A stretch of 64,000 nt of DNA from JAICND01 sp040905905 (GTDB lineage Bacteria > Actinomycetota > Acidimicrobiia > Spongiisociales > ZC4RG35), in NCBI GenBank assembly GCA_040905905.1, contig JBBDQN010000047.1, forward strand, positions 1-64,000, read 5' to 3'. Below are positions 26,351 through 34,794 of the stretch, piece after piece. Each line of letters opens with the position of its first letter. Position 1 is the stretch's first letter. A model generated the notes under the pieces. That model was given only the letters and a program-made list of their open reading frames with translations. It was not told the origin of the DNA and did not search any database. Made by a program: the position numbers and the translations under genes.

Positions 26351-27394
26351 GTGTTGACTGATATGTCCGAAGCGGATCTGGGCTCCAACGACGAGGTGTT
26401 GTCCGCGCTTCCCGAGACCATCGTGCAGGTCGACGCCGACTTCCGGATCGGAACGGTGAACCGGTCGGAGTCGCCTGTTTTTCTACGCGTCCCAGCGCCC
26501 GGAGACCGTCTGGAGGAAGTCTTCGTAACGAAGGCAATAAGCGTAATCGCAGGTCTAATCGACAAGGCACAGCGGACCGGTGAAGCCGATGCCGAATATG
26601 ACAACGGGCCCGAGCAGTTCTGGATCACAGCGAGACGACTTAAGTCGGCTCCGCGCACTCTGCTGGTCTTCCAGGACATAACCAGCCTGAGACACGCCAA
26701 GCAGGCTCTTGCGGATCTGGTTAAGGACAGGAGCAGCTTCCTGGCTTCGGTCAGTCATGAATTGCGGACGCCGCTGACCGCCGTGCTCGGCTACGCCAAC
26801 CTGTTAGCAGAGCCCAATCCCCACCTGGATGAAGCGACCCGGAGCGCTATGGCGCAGGAGATGACTGACCAGGCTTGGGATCTGGCTGGCATTGTGGAAG
26901 ACCTGCTTACCGTAGCGCGAACCGAAATCGGAGAGCTACGTGTAGTCCGCGTGCCCGTCAACCTCGCCGCCAACGCAGCCCAGATCATCGAATCCATGGG
27001 AGGCCGAGGCAGTTGTGTCATGGTCAGCGGCGACATGACCGTGACCGGTTTGGGGGACCCGGCCAGATTCCGCCAGATCGTCCGCAACCTGTTAAGCAAC
27101 GCCCTAACCCACGGATCGGAGCCAGTGACCGTCGAGGTCAACTCCGACGAGACCTACGCCGTCCTACGAGTCAAGGATCGAGGACCAGGCGTGCCCCACG
27201 TGCTTGTCGAGTCGATATTCAACCAATACGTCACCGGGGGTGATGCACATACACCAGGCCGGGTCGGGATCGGTCTGTGGATCTCCAGGGAGCTCACCAG
27301 CCTGATGGGCGGACACCTCACCTACCAACGAGAACCAAACGAGACGGTTTTTCAGGCGACGATCCCACTCTTCGATGGTACCCGGAACCAGTGA
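26351..27394 (+). CDS. Cytoplasmic PAS-type sensor histidine kinase
   Basis: The 347 residues comprise a PAS-like N-terminus (VLSALPETIVQVDADFRIGTVN), a HisKA domain with His136 in FLASVSHELRTPLTAVLGY, and a HATPase domain with LRNLLSNALTH-type N box (VRNLLSNALTHG), VKDRGPGVP and GRVGIGLWIS. No transmembrane segment is seen, so it should sense an intracellular or diffusible cue. It starts with GTG at 26351; an in-frame ATG lies four codons later. No receiver gene is adjacent. It may work with the micro-peptide and regulator upstream, on position alone. Confidence 0.9.
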   Translation: MLTDMSEADLGSNDEVLSALPETIVQVDADFRIGTVNRSESPVFLRVPAPGDRLEEVFVTKAISVIAGLIDKAQRTGEADAEYDNGPEQFWITARRLKSAPRTLLVFQDITSLRHAKQALADLVKDRSSFLASVSHELRTPLTAVLGYANLLAEPNPHLDEATRSAMAQEMTDQAWDLAGIVEDLLTVARTEIGELRVVRVPVNLAANAAQIIESMGGRGSCVMVSGDMTVTGLGDPARFRQIVRNLLSNALTHGSEPVTVEVNSDETYAVLRVKDRGPGVPHVLVESIFNQYVTGGDAHTPGRVGIGLWISRELTSLMGGHLTYQREPNETVFQATIPLFDGTRNQ

Positions 27395-27993
27395 GGTGAG
27401 GCCTGCTCACGGTCCGGCCATTCAACCAGATGAAAGACGACGGTGAGATCACCCGTCTCGTAGAACCCATCGGCTTCACGAGGCGGCGGCAGCTGCCCGA
27501 GGCCTCATCGCCGACGAGCTGTGCACCGGCCGACCCCAAGCCCTTCAAATCCCAGCTCACATGGCCATGGCCGCACCAGCCCGATCCACCCACCTCATTC
27601 ACACCGCCGCTGCGATGCCCTCCAACCCTTGAGGGACATCCGGCACCATCGTTTTCGCATCGGATGCCCTCGGGTTTTAGGGCTAGGTGAGGTGTCTGGT
27701 AGGGTCTTGGGCGGCCGTCCCGGCACACCCCCATGCCTCCCAGCGGTCGGCCCTCCGGCGGAGGCCACGGCCCCCCTACCCACCCCCGTGTCTCCGCCTG
27801 CGCAGATTCTCTCGCGACAAACGAGGGAGGGGGGATCCTGTTGCTGTCGCCCTGGCAGTATCCGGCCATGCCGGTGAGATTGAGTGTTCGTCTCGGGTCC
27901 CCGCCGTCCCATGTGACCCCCGTGCTCATGCTGTGACCTTTGTCGTCGTCTCGGTTGCGCAATTGACGCGCTCGCGGCATTGGCGCGGAAGCG
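27395..27993. other. Gene-free stretch before the IS21 remnant
   Basis: Open frames exist on both strands, but none shows a recognisable family, a good start with ribosome-binding site, or coherent composition. This is probably degraded mobile DNA linked to the IS21 end that follows. Confidence 0.45.
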
Positions 27994-28050
27994 CGTTGTC
28001 AACAACGGTGCACTTTTGATCCCTGGTAACGGTCCACTTTTGACCCCCTT
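27994..28050. mobile_element. IS21-family terminal end
   Basis: The segment holds two imperfect copies of a motif, GGTGCACTTTTGATCC (from 28007) and GGTCCACTTTTGACCC (from 28031), next to a TGTCAACA-like terminus. Repeated subterminal motifs of this kind mark IS21 ends, and the IstB tail begins four bases further on. Only one end is present in the window. Confidence 0.65.
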
Positions 28051-28053
28051 TGG

Positions 28054-28230
28054 TCACGCAGCGTCGTCATCGGGGACTCTTCCGAGGTCGCGGTCTTTGA
28101 GGCGGTAGCTGTCTCCTTTAAGGTTGATGACTTCGGCGTGGTGGACCAGGCGGTCGATCATGGCGGCGGCCACTACCGGTCTCCGAAGGTTTCTCCCCAG
28201 CGGGCAAAAGGCTTGTTGGAGGTGAACGAT
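28054..28230 (-). pseudogene. istB (IS21 ATP-binding helper) 3' remnant with frameshift
   Basis: The last 38 codons read VVAAAMIDRLVHHAEV, then INLKGDSYRLKDRDLG, the conserved IstB C-terminus. Just upstream, in another frame, the sequence gives SFTSNKPFARWGETFGD, which normally precedes it directly; a single-base deletion near 28187 breaks the gene. The ATPase domain with Walker motifs is absent. The element is dead. Confidence 0.8.
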
Positions 28231-28345
28231 GGGCTTCCTGGGTAGGTATACGCTGTTTTCCTGAGACGCTTCGTCCCTGCTCTGTGGCTCCGATTGCATC
28301 CGTCGATTGAGCAACTTCTAGTCGAAACCACCGTCGAGTCTGTCA

Positions 28346-29221
28346 TCAGAGCGCGGGCAAAGCTGCGATGGTCTGACCCACTGTGTAGCGGTCGCGGGGA
28401 TCACATCGCGCGACCCTTTCCTCTTCGGAAGTTGGGTCGGCGAGAAACGAGAACCGGTCCCGGACCCTTTCGAGCCACGCCTCTATGTCTGGTTCTCCGG
28501 TGAGGAGTCCGATGTCTTCTGGCGGGAAGTCTCTGAGTTGTCGACCGAACAGGTCATCGACCGGATTGAATGGCGCCGATGCGATGCCTTCTTCGACGAC
28601 ATCGACGTATACCTTCAAGTAGGTGAGCCTGCGGATAAGCGGTTCGTCGAATGCTCCTTGCATGGCGAACCAGGCGAGGTCGTAAAGGTCACGCAGCAGC
28701 GCCCGTCGGCGATAAGCGGCGATCTTCTCGGCGAATGTCTCCTCGAGGCTCATGACTGGAGCCGCCACTGGCCGGAACTCATAGCCCTGGTGGACCGGAA
28801 AGTCGACCGGGGCGAGTCGCTCACATGGGAGCCACGGCGAACGTAGGGTGATCTCGATCCGTGCATCGATGGCCGGACTGCCGAGAGGTGTGGTCACCGT
28901 GAGCTGCCCTCGCCGGTGCGGCGTGACCACCTCGACGGTGAAGCCGACCTCGTGCAGTTCGGCACCGTTCAAAACGTCGAGCACGATGTCGGCGACGGCT
29001 TCTTCGGCCGCAGCGAAATCAAGGTCGGTCGAGAAGCGGCCGAGGTTTCCGGCCCGATACTTGCGGAGGGCGGTGCCACCTTTGAAAGTGAGACCGAGTT
29101 CGAAGATTCCGTTGTCGCTGAGGAACTTGAGGGCGTAGTCCTGCGCCACGTCCAAGAGGGCGGGGTCCCGGCCTCCATGACGACCCTGATAGTGGCGCGC
29201 CAGGTACCCTTCGGTGATCAA
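28346..29221 (-). CDS. abiEii: AbiEii-type nucleotidyltransferase toxin
   Basis: The 291-residue protein has the nucleotidyltransferase core of AbiEii: LTFKGGTALRKYRAGNLGRFSTDLDF (GG-T-A-L then S-T-D-L-D-F), a later acidic strand (AIDARIEITLRSPW), and SLEETFAEKIAAYRRRALLRDLYDL, the conserved K-x-x-A-x-x-x-R-x-x-x-R-D-x-x-D region. AbiEii toxins transfer nucleotides to a cellular target, causing stasis in phage-infected cells. The gene overlaps its antitoxin by four bases, in the usual order. Confidence 0.9.
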   Translation of the reverse strand: MITEGYLARHYQGRHGGRDPALLDVAQDYALKFLSDNGIFELGLTFKGGTALRKYRAGNLGRFSTDLDFAAAEEAVADIVLDVLNGAELHEVGFTVEVVTPHRRGQLTVTTPLGSPAIDARIEITLRSPWLPCERLAPVDFPVHQGYEFRPVAAPVMSLEETFAEKIAAYRRRALLRDLYDLAWFAMQGAFDEPLIRRLTYLKVYVDVVEEGIASAPFNPVDDLFGRQLRDFPPEDIGLLTGEPDIEAWLERVRDRFSFLADPTSEEERVARCDPRDRYTVGQTIAALPAL

Positions 29222-30036
29222 GCCGTCTTCCCGGGGTCAGTTGTAGGGTGTCGGTGGCGGAGTACTGAGTCGTGAACCTCCCACTTTCGGTTGTATTGGC
29301 CTGGCGCGTCTCTCGGCCCTAAGTAGAAAGGGCCCGTCCCGGGAGGAGCGGAGTCGCGAATCTTGTCGGCGAGAGAGACAGCCTCTCCCGTCTCGATCAG
29401 ATATCCCGTACGCATCCACGTCGCCCGGGGCCGCGCTTGGAGTTCCGCCAACAGAAGCTGCTCGTCCACCCGAGACACCGCCGTGTTGAGCCATTCTCGC
29501 ATGTTGGGCCAGTCTCTAAAGGCATTGGGGCGGGCCCCGATGAGCACCAGCACTGATTCCACCGGCCAGACGGGTAGACCTCGCATCTGATCGGGATCGA
29601 GGCTGGACTGAACCCTCGTGACCCGGAAACCTCTCAGAGCATGCGGCACGCTCTCCGATCCAGGGATGGAGATGACATGCTTACCCGGACTGCGACTGGT
29701 CAGTCGGTGAACCCAGGCCGCCGACTCGTAGGCCACCATGACCGGGAAGTCGGGCCGGCGGGCCAACGTGGCCCTGACCTCGATGAGAGGATCCCCAGAG
29801 CCGATAGGACCCGCTCGTGAGCCGGGAGCGAACTCCCAAGTCTCTCTGGTTCGAAGCGGCAACAGCCATCCATGACGCTGTAGGCGTTCGGCCACAGCCG
29901 AAACTGGCAGCGTCACGCCAGCCCGACGAGCAAAGTCGGCGAGCTGTCCCTTGGTGACGATCTGCGGCTGTTGAAGTTCAAGTTCTGACAGGACGTTGGC
30001 CACACTGGCTGGAGCGCTTCTAGAAGTCATTGTCAT
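29218..30036 (-). CDS. abiEi: AbiEi-type antitoxin/autoregulator
   Basis: This 272-residue protein has an N-terminal winged helix (IVTKGQLADFARRAGVTLPVSAVAERLQRHGWLLPL) and an AbiEi-like C-terminal region (VMVAYESAAWVHRLTSRSPGKHVISIPG). AbiEi proteins repress their own promoter and block the AbiEii toxin without stable binding (type IV system). It is the first gene of the two-gene operon. An AT-rich palindrome just upstream of its start is the likely operator. Confidence 0.88.
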   Translation of the reverse strand: MTMTSRSAPASVANVLSELELQQPQIVTKGQLADFARRAGVTLPVSAVAERLQRHGWLLPLRTRETWEFAPGSRAGPIGSGDPLIEVRATLARRPDFPVMVAYESAAWVHRLTSRSPGKHVISIPGSESVPHALRGFRVTRVQSSLDPDQMRGLPVWPVESVLVLIGARPNAFRDWPNMREWLNTAVSRVDEQLLLAELQARPRATWMRTGYLIETGEAVSLADKIRDSAPPGTGPFYLGPRDAPGQYNRKWEVHDSVLRHRHPTTDPGKTA

Positions 30037-30050
30037 TCCATGTCGACTTT

Positions 30051-30070
30051 CGTAATATGTTACGTATTAA
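30051..30070. promoter_or_regulatory. Palindromic operator candidate for abiEi-abiEii
   Basis: CGTAA (30051-30055) and TTACG (30060-30064) are inverted around a four-base spacer. A second overlapping pair, TAATA and TATTA (30053-30057 and 30065-30069), extends it. It lies 15-34 bases upstream of the abiEi start in an unusually AT-rich patch. AbiEi proteins bind inverted repeats in their own promoters. Confidence 0.55.
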
Positions 30071-30123
30071 GACACACAATGACAACGACTCGCAGCCCAG
30101 GCTCGAACGGGCAGTGAGTGATG

Positions 30124-30330
30124 GTCTCGTGGCTTACCAACCGGGCTCGTTGCAAGGAGACGCCCAAAACGACGATAGGCAAATCGGTAGCCTGCGGTGT
30201 TAGGCGAGTCCCATCGCCAGGGGGCTTCTGTATGCGAAAAGGCTCCGTTGCGGCTGTATGGGCTGAGCGGACTCTTCGGGGTCCAGAACTCGCGTGGGGA
30301 GAAGCCCCGTGCAATTGGTTGGATGTTAGG
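30124..30330 (+). mobile_element. Remnant of TnpB 3' end with structured right-end RNA (candidate)
   Basis: One frame reads ETPKTTIGKSVACGVRRVPS, continuing PGGFCMRKG, a pattern like the poorly conserved tails of IS200/IS605-type TnpB proteins. The same DNA folds strongly. GGGGCTTCT (30221-30229) pairs with AGAAGCCCC (30300-30308). Inside it, GGACTC-TTCG-GGGTCC (30269-30284) forms a stem with a UUCG tetraloop. GGCGA/TCGCC (30203-30218) forms another hairpin. TnpB guide RNAs overlap the gene's 3' end and end in a GC stem like this. The rest of the gene and its zinc-ribbon cysteines are absent. This rests on memory of family patterns. Confidence 0.45.
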
Positions 30331-31142
30331 TGTCTTCTCGATTTGAGAATCCGATCAGACCGTTCACAGCGCTGGGCTGTCTCCCCAGCTCGGGCGGGGC
30401 GTTGGTGCAAGTTCCAGCGGATCGCTTCCAAGACACTTGACATCATCGGAATGACAGTCGACGGCGAGACTGCTGACTTGGCGTCGGGCATGCTTTGGCT
30501 CGAAGCCGAAGAACTCAAGGTGCACGGTCGGACCATCGAAGGGCTCCGCCGTTGGATGGCAACAGCACGCCTCAACAGCCACCCAACCTTCGATGTCGAC
30601 ATGCACCCGATCACGATCGAAACCTCCGAAGGGACAAGGCACCGGCCAGGCGATCATCACCCTCAACGTCTCAAGCGGCACCCACCCGGTGACTGTGACA
30701 CTCCAAGGATCAGGAGCCCTCACCGGACTCGAGTACCCAAAAGTCAATGACTAGGAAGCCCGAGTCGAGGGCGATCCCAACCTTGGCGCGTGTGGACGCG
30801 TTGTTGAAACCTCGCGCAATTTCCTGAAGCACCTGCCACCGGTGGGTTCTTGACATCGAAAACGCCAACTGCGTAATTGATTCGCGGCGGGGCGCCGTGT
30901 CCCGAACTAGCCGAACTCCGCGGAGTTTCCGAGCTGCCTTTCGCCGATGGCTTCCGAGATCGTTTCGAGGGCGATCCTCTTGCAGTGCGGCCACTAAGCC
31001 TCACACTCGCGGTTTGGCTTGTGTTGATGGCCTCCTATTGGTCGAATCGACACGGGCCCTTTTCGCGAGAAGCCACTCCTATCAGCCGCGTAACCAACAT
31101 CGATGTTCATCACAACTAGTCGGTCACACTCTGCAGCGAAAG
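30331..31142. other. Stretch without a supported gene
   Basis: Fragments of coding-like sequence occur. One plus-strand frame ends GQAIITLNVSSGTHPVTVTL and stops at 30752, but it has no intact start. A minus-strand frame at 30710-30994 is of uncertain reality. No family could be recognised. The area looks like decayed genes beside the TnpB remnant. Confidence 0.45.
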
Positions 31143-31862
31143 CTAAGAACGTTTGCTGCCGGTTTGCTTCTTATCGACTTCGTTGAGCCAGGCCCTGAAT
31201 AACGCTTTAGATGTCCGGTGGGCCTCTGTCTGGTTCGCAATGGCCTCGTCGAGCAAATGATCGGGGTTGATGCCGTCGCTTTCCAGTTCGCTAGGTTCGG
31301 AGCGCCGCAGCCAACCACTGACTATTGCAGGTGATGCTTCCGGGTGGAACTGAACTCCGAGCGAATTGCCTTTGCGATAGGCGTGGGGATAACGGTCGGT
31401 CTTGGCCAAAACATCGGCGCCTGGGGGAACGGTGAATGTGTCGTGATGCCATACGAAGACGGGCCCTTTTAACTGGCGTAGCACGGGGTCGTGTCGCCCA
31501 GCGCGAGTGAGGTGTAATTGTGGATAGCCGACTTCGCTGCTGGGTGCCCGGTAGACATGACCACCGAGGGCATCGGCCAGGAGCTGGGCACCTAGGCAGA
31601 TCCCGAGAATTGGTACGCCAGCCTGATCCACCCTTTTCAGGTATTGCTTCTCCTCCGCAAGATACGGGTGACGGTCATCTTCGTACGCACTTTGGGATCC
31701 TCCCAGGACAACCACCGCCATGAGTTGTTCGATCGGCGGCAGACCTTCACTGCGGTGTGGCTGGACGACGTGTTCAACGTGTCCCGTTTGGGTTATCGCT
31801 TCGGCGAGCCAACCGGTGTCAGGGTCGGTTGTGTGTTGGATGACAAGTATCGGATGTAGCAC
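31143..31862 (-). CDS. Type 1 glutamine amidotransferase (GMP synthase-like domain)
   Basis: The 239 residues form a class I glutamine amidotransferase fold. The nucleophile elbow GICLGAQLLADALGG carries the catalytic Cys (about residue 93), and QFHPEAS holds the His-Glu pair. A stand-alone domain of this kind may hydrolyse glutamine or a gamma-glutamyl compound. It is the last gene of a six-gene minus-strand run starting with the glutamine-synthetase-like enzyme, which makes a gamma-glutamyl substrate plausible. Confidence 0.88.
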   Translation of the reverse strand: MLHPILVIQHTTDPDTGWLAEAITQTGHVEHVVQPHRSEGLPPIEQLMAVVVLGGSQSAYEDDRHPYLAEEKQYLKRVDQAGVPILGICLGAQLLADALGGHVYRAPSSEVGYPQLHLTRAGRHDPVLRQLKGPVFVWHHDTFTVPPGADVLAKTDRYPHAYRKGNSLGVQFHPEASPAIVSGWLRRSEPSELESDGINPDHLLDEAIANQTEAHRTSKALFRAWLNEVDKKQTGSKRS

Positions 31863-32011
31863 TTTGACGGGACGCGGGTCAGTTGTGATGTGCAGCGCGA
31901 TCGTTGTGTTTCGCGACTGGAATGCCGACTGGAATCAGCTCCGGTGGTTGACCCGACCCCTCAAAGGCGGGACCATATCGGTGTGGGTGCTGGGCCGTCC
32001 GGCATCCACGA

Positions 32012-32812
32012 TTAGTCACGAAGTAGGGCACCCCCATCAACATGAATGCACTGGCCGGTGATGTTACGGGCATCGTCCGAAGCGAGAAACGCGGCTAGCT
32101 TGCCGATGTCTTCGGGTGTTTGGGGGCGGCCCATCGGGATCACATTCTCGTACTGACTCCAGAACACCTGGTAGTCGTCCAGATCACTGAGGGTGGGGTT
32201 GTGTCGCCGAAGCGCTTCGACTTCCCCCTCCTGGAAACGAGTCTCCCAGACCGCACCGGGGCATATAGCGTTGACAGTTATCTGGTATTGCGAAAGTGGT
32301 CTGGCTAGCCCCTTGGTGTAGCGGAGGACGGCTGCCTTGCTTGCAGCGTAGGCGCCGCCGGTACCCCTGGCCGCGTGACCAGCCATCGAGGCGATATTGA
32401 TGATCCTACCGGACCGACGTTCACGCATATGAGGAACGAGAGCGTCACAACAGTGAACGGTGCCTTTGACGTTGACCGCGAAGGTCCGGTCCCAGTCCTC
32501 TTCCCGGTCGCCGGGGGTGGTCCGCTTCGGATCCGCAGCCACACCGGCGTTGTTGACCAGGATTTCGAGGGTCCCCCACCGCTCTAGCACTGTATATATA
32601 GCTGCCCCGACCGAACTCGGGTCGGTGACGTCAAGGGCCAGGTCCATCGTATCCGGACTAAGTTCGCTCTTGACTTGGGCAGCCCAATCGGGGTTGACGT
32701 CGGTAATAGCCAGTCGGGCGCCCTGTTCAGCGAGTGCGCGGGCTATACCTCGACCGATTCCGGAACCGGCGCCGGTTATGAGCGCCGTTTTGCCAGTGAG
32801 ATCAGCAAACAC
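32012..32812 (-). CDS. Short-chain dehydrogenase/reductase (FabG-like)
   Basis: This is a 266-residue classical SDR with TGAGSGIGRGIARAL (cofactor site), NNAGVA, the catalytic Ser in NIASMAG, and YAASK (Y-x-x-x-K). An acidic residue after beta-2 (ITDVN) suggests NAD(H) rather than NADP(H). The substrate is unknown; its neighbours suggest a step in amine or alcohol oxidation. It lies 35 bases after the PNPOx-like gene on the same strand. Confidence 0.92.
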   Translation of the reverse strand: MFADLTGKTALITGAGSGIGRGIARALAEQGARLAITDVNPDWAAQVKSELSPDTMDLALDVTDPSSVGAAIYTVLERWGTLEILVNNAGVAADPKRTTPGDREEDWDRTFAVNVKGTVHCCDALVPHMRERRSGRIINIASMAGHAARGTGGAYAASKAAVLRYTKGLARPLSQYQITVNAICPGAVWETRFQEGEVEALRRHNPTLSDLDDYQVFWSQYENVIPMGRPQTPEDIGKLAAFLASDDARNITGQCIHVDGGALLRD

Positions 32813-32847
32813 CAGGGTTCCTCACTAGATGTGCCATGGGCCTTCGA

Positions 32848-33414
32848 TTATCCCGGGAAAGCCGTCCGCACACGGGGATCACCATGCTCGTCGGGGTAGA
32901 ACTCTGAGTGCTTGTAACGGCTGGCCCAATCGAACCCCTGCCAGGTGATGATCCTGCGAGGCACAATCTTGAATGTCCAACAAGGTTCGACGTTCACCGA
33001 GCCACGGTATTCTTTCGATCGTTCTTCACCGAGGTAACGAGGCCCGGTGTACTTCTCCCCGATCTTGTTCCAAATCGACTTTTCACCGTCGTCGAGGTAG
33101 GGACCGACGCCGGCCTCGACAACGACGGCGGTACCTTCACACATCACCTTGCGGATGGGTGGATCGGGCTCGTCGACGACGAGGCAAACCCTGGGATCAA
33201 GCGCCATGAAGTGTGCCCACTCCGATCGTGCCCGTGGGATTACCCAGAAGCCGACGCCGTCCCAGTGGTACCAGACTGGCACGACGTATGGCCAGCCATC
33301 CGGTTTTAGGCACGCCAGGCGAGCCAGCCACGGACCCTGAAGGAACTCATTCATCTCGTCGGGGGTCATCCTCCCGACCCTTGCTCCTCGCCAGGTACTG
33401 GTCTCCTCGGTCAC
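32848..33414 (-). CDS. Pyridoxamine 5'-phosphate oxidase-like flavin/F420-binding protein
   Basis: The 188 residues show the split-barrel pattern of PNPOx-like proteins: MNEFLQGPWLARLACLKPDGWPYVVPVWYHWDG, FWVIPRARSEWAHFMALDPRVCLVVDE and a C-terminal WTFKIVPRRIITWQGFDWA. Actinobacterial members often bind FMN, F420 or haem, and true vitamin B6 oxidases are only a small subset. Its place in the gamma-glutamyl cluster suggests a redox step, but no reaction can be assigned. Confidence 0.85.
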   Translation of the reverse strand: MTEETSTWRGARVGRMTPDEMNEFLQGPWLARLACLKPDGWPYVVPVWYHWDGVGFWVIPRARSEWAHFMALDPRVCLVVDEPDPPIRKVMCEGTAVVVEAGVGPYLDDGEKSIWNKIGEKYTGPRYLGEERSKEYRGSVNVEPCWTFKIVPRRIITWQGFDWASRYKHSEFYPDEHGDPRVRTAFPG

Positions 33415-33480
33415 GAGCTCCTCTCCGCCTCCCCTCTCCCTCGGATGAATGCCAAGTTGCTAGTCAAGACAGACACCTGA

Positions 33481-33993
33481 CTAGAAGGGCGGCCACTGGC
33501 CGACGATCAATAGGTAAGCGGGAATCATGAGCGTGATAATTGACCCCACTCCGAGAATCCAGCGGACGACCTTGCCAAGCCTGGCATTGTCGTACGAAAG
33601 GTTGCCCCATGCCGCCAGGAATAGTATCGACCACACGAGAGCAAACACACCGAAGTAGTTGTCCCGTGCCTCAACAAAGAAATAGAAAGCGGAGATCAGC
33701 ACCCACAGGCCAGCACCTAAGCAGTACCACCCAAGTCCTTTCAAAGCGAATCCACCCAGAAGACTCCAGGCCAGCACGAGATAGAACGTGGCAAAGGTGA
33801 GACTGAGGGTACTGAGGATCAGCGAAAACGCCTCACCGTTGGCGGTGAAGCCGATTTGGAGTCCCATTATTGCCATCAATCCACCCAAAACAGCGTTGAC
33901 GGCACCCATCCCCTTCGCCTCCGCCTTGCCGAATAGGAAAGCCGAGTCTGCAAGGAACAGGAACGACGCTGCGAGCAATACGACCGGACCCAT
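33481..33993 (-). CDS. AmiS/UreI family amide or urea channel
   Basis: From the ATG at 33993, chosen for the GAGGAGGAG just upstream, the protein has 170 residues in six hydrophobic segments. Typical features are MGPVVLLAASFLFLADSAFL, an FATFYLVLAWSLLGG helix and YNARLGK-like ends. AmiS and UreI are proton-gated or passive channels for urea and short-chain amides. It lies within the glutamine-synthetase-like operon, so it may import an amide or amine-type substrate. Eleven bases separate it from the C26 hydrolase. Confidence 0.85.
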   Translation of the reverse strand: MGPVVLLAASFLFLADSAFLFGKAEAKGMGAVNAVLGGLMAIMGLQIGFTANGEAFSLILSTLSLTFATFYLVLAWSLLGGFALKGLGWYCLGAGLWVLISAFYFFVEARDNYFGVFALVWSILFLAAWGNLSYDNARLGKVVRWILGVGSIITLMIPAYLLIVGQWPPF

Positions 33994-34003
33994 GTCTCCT
34001 CCT

Positions 34004-34792
34004 CTAGGTTTGTTGGCCGGTAGCGGATCGTTTCCGCGATAAGGCCTCGTACGCGTAACCGCCTGCCGCCTCTCTGGCGGCAGCAACAAGCGCATCGAAT
34101 GGTCGGCGTGAGGCGATGTTGTCGGGTGTACGAAACTCGGGATGCCACTGCACGCCCAACATGGGCCAGCTCTGGTCTTGTGCTTCTATTGCTTCGATCA
34201 CGCCATCTTCGGACCAGGCAGCAGCTCGGAGCCCCTTTCCAAGGCGTGAACAGGATTGGTGATGTGACGAGTTGACGGTGACCTCGTTCGGGCCCAACAT
34301 CCGGGCGAGGCTGGACTCGGGATCAAGCCGCACGGGATGGCTGGCGACTTCGCCCTCCTGCTCGAGTCGATGGTTGACGGAACCGCTGACTTCCAAGGGG
34401 ATATCAATCACGAGATCCCCGCCCAAGGCGACGTTGACAACCTGGGCTCCTCGACATATCGCAAGGACGGGGAGGCTTAGGTCGTGAGCGGACCGGGCAA
34501 GGGCCAAGTCGAAGGCGTCCCGCTCTCGATCCACGCCATACACCGTGTCGGTGGTGGCCCGTCCATAACACGATGGGTCGACATCGCCACCACCAGTGAT
34601 GCAAAGACCGTGGACCCGCCCGAGCAGGACTGCGATTTCGTCGACATCGGTGGTGATCGGGAGCAGCACCGGCACGCCTCCGGCTTCCCTGATGGCGCGC
34701 GTGTAGAGCCGGGCAACCACATGTACGTCCAGCGGCCCGAAGGATGACGGCAGATCCCTGATCAGGGTTGACACACCGATGATCGGGCGCAT
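34004..34792 (-). CDS. Gamma-glutamyl-gamma-aminobutyrate hydrolase family (peptidase C26)
   Basis: The 262-residue protein starts with MRPIIGVSTLIRD and has the PuuD-type class I amidotransferase features: GLCITGGGDVDPSCYG, the nucleophile elbow LAICRGAQVVNVALGGDL, and VQWHPEF for the catalytic His-Glu. PuuD hydrolyses gamma-Glu-GABA to GABA and glutamate in the putrescine pathway. It starts two bases after the stop of the GS-like gene, so the pair probably makes and later cleaves a gamma-glutamyl bond. Confidence 0.9.
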   Translation of the reverse strand: MRPIIGVSTLIRDLPSSFGPLDVHVVARLYTRAIREAGGVPVLLPITTDVDEIAVLLGRVHGLCITGGGDVDPSCYGRATTDTVYGVDRERDAFDLALARSAHDLSLPVLAICRGAQVVNVALGGDLVIDIPLEVSGSVNHRLEQEGEVASHPVRLDPESSLARMLGPNEVTVNSSHHQSCSRLGKGLRAAAWSEDGVIEAIEAQDQSWPMLGVQWHPEFRTPDNIASRRPFDALVAAAREAAGGYAYEALSRKRSATGQQT

Positions 34793-34794
34793 GT

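Noticed and set aside
27318..27980. 220-codon minus-strand frame
   Set aside because: It overlaps the end of the histidine kinase gene, is rich in Gly/Arg/Pro as GC-rich shadow frames are, and matches no family.
28538..28846. Plus-strand 102-codon frame opposite abiEii
   Set aside because: It lies fully within the abiEii gene on the other strand and has no independent support.
30118..30750. 210-codon frame over the TnpB remnant
   Set aside because: It joins a TnpB-like tail to unrelated sequence; the RNA-like folding and lack of a start argue against one real protein.
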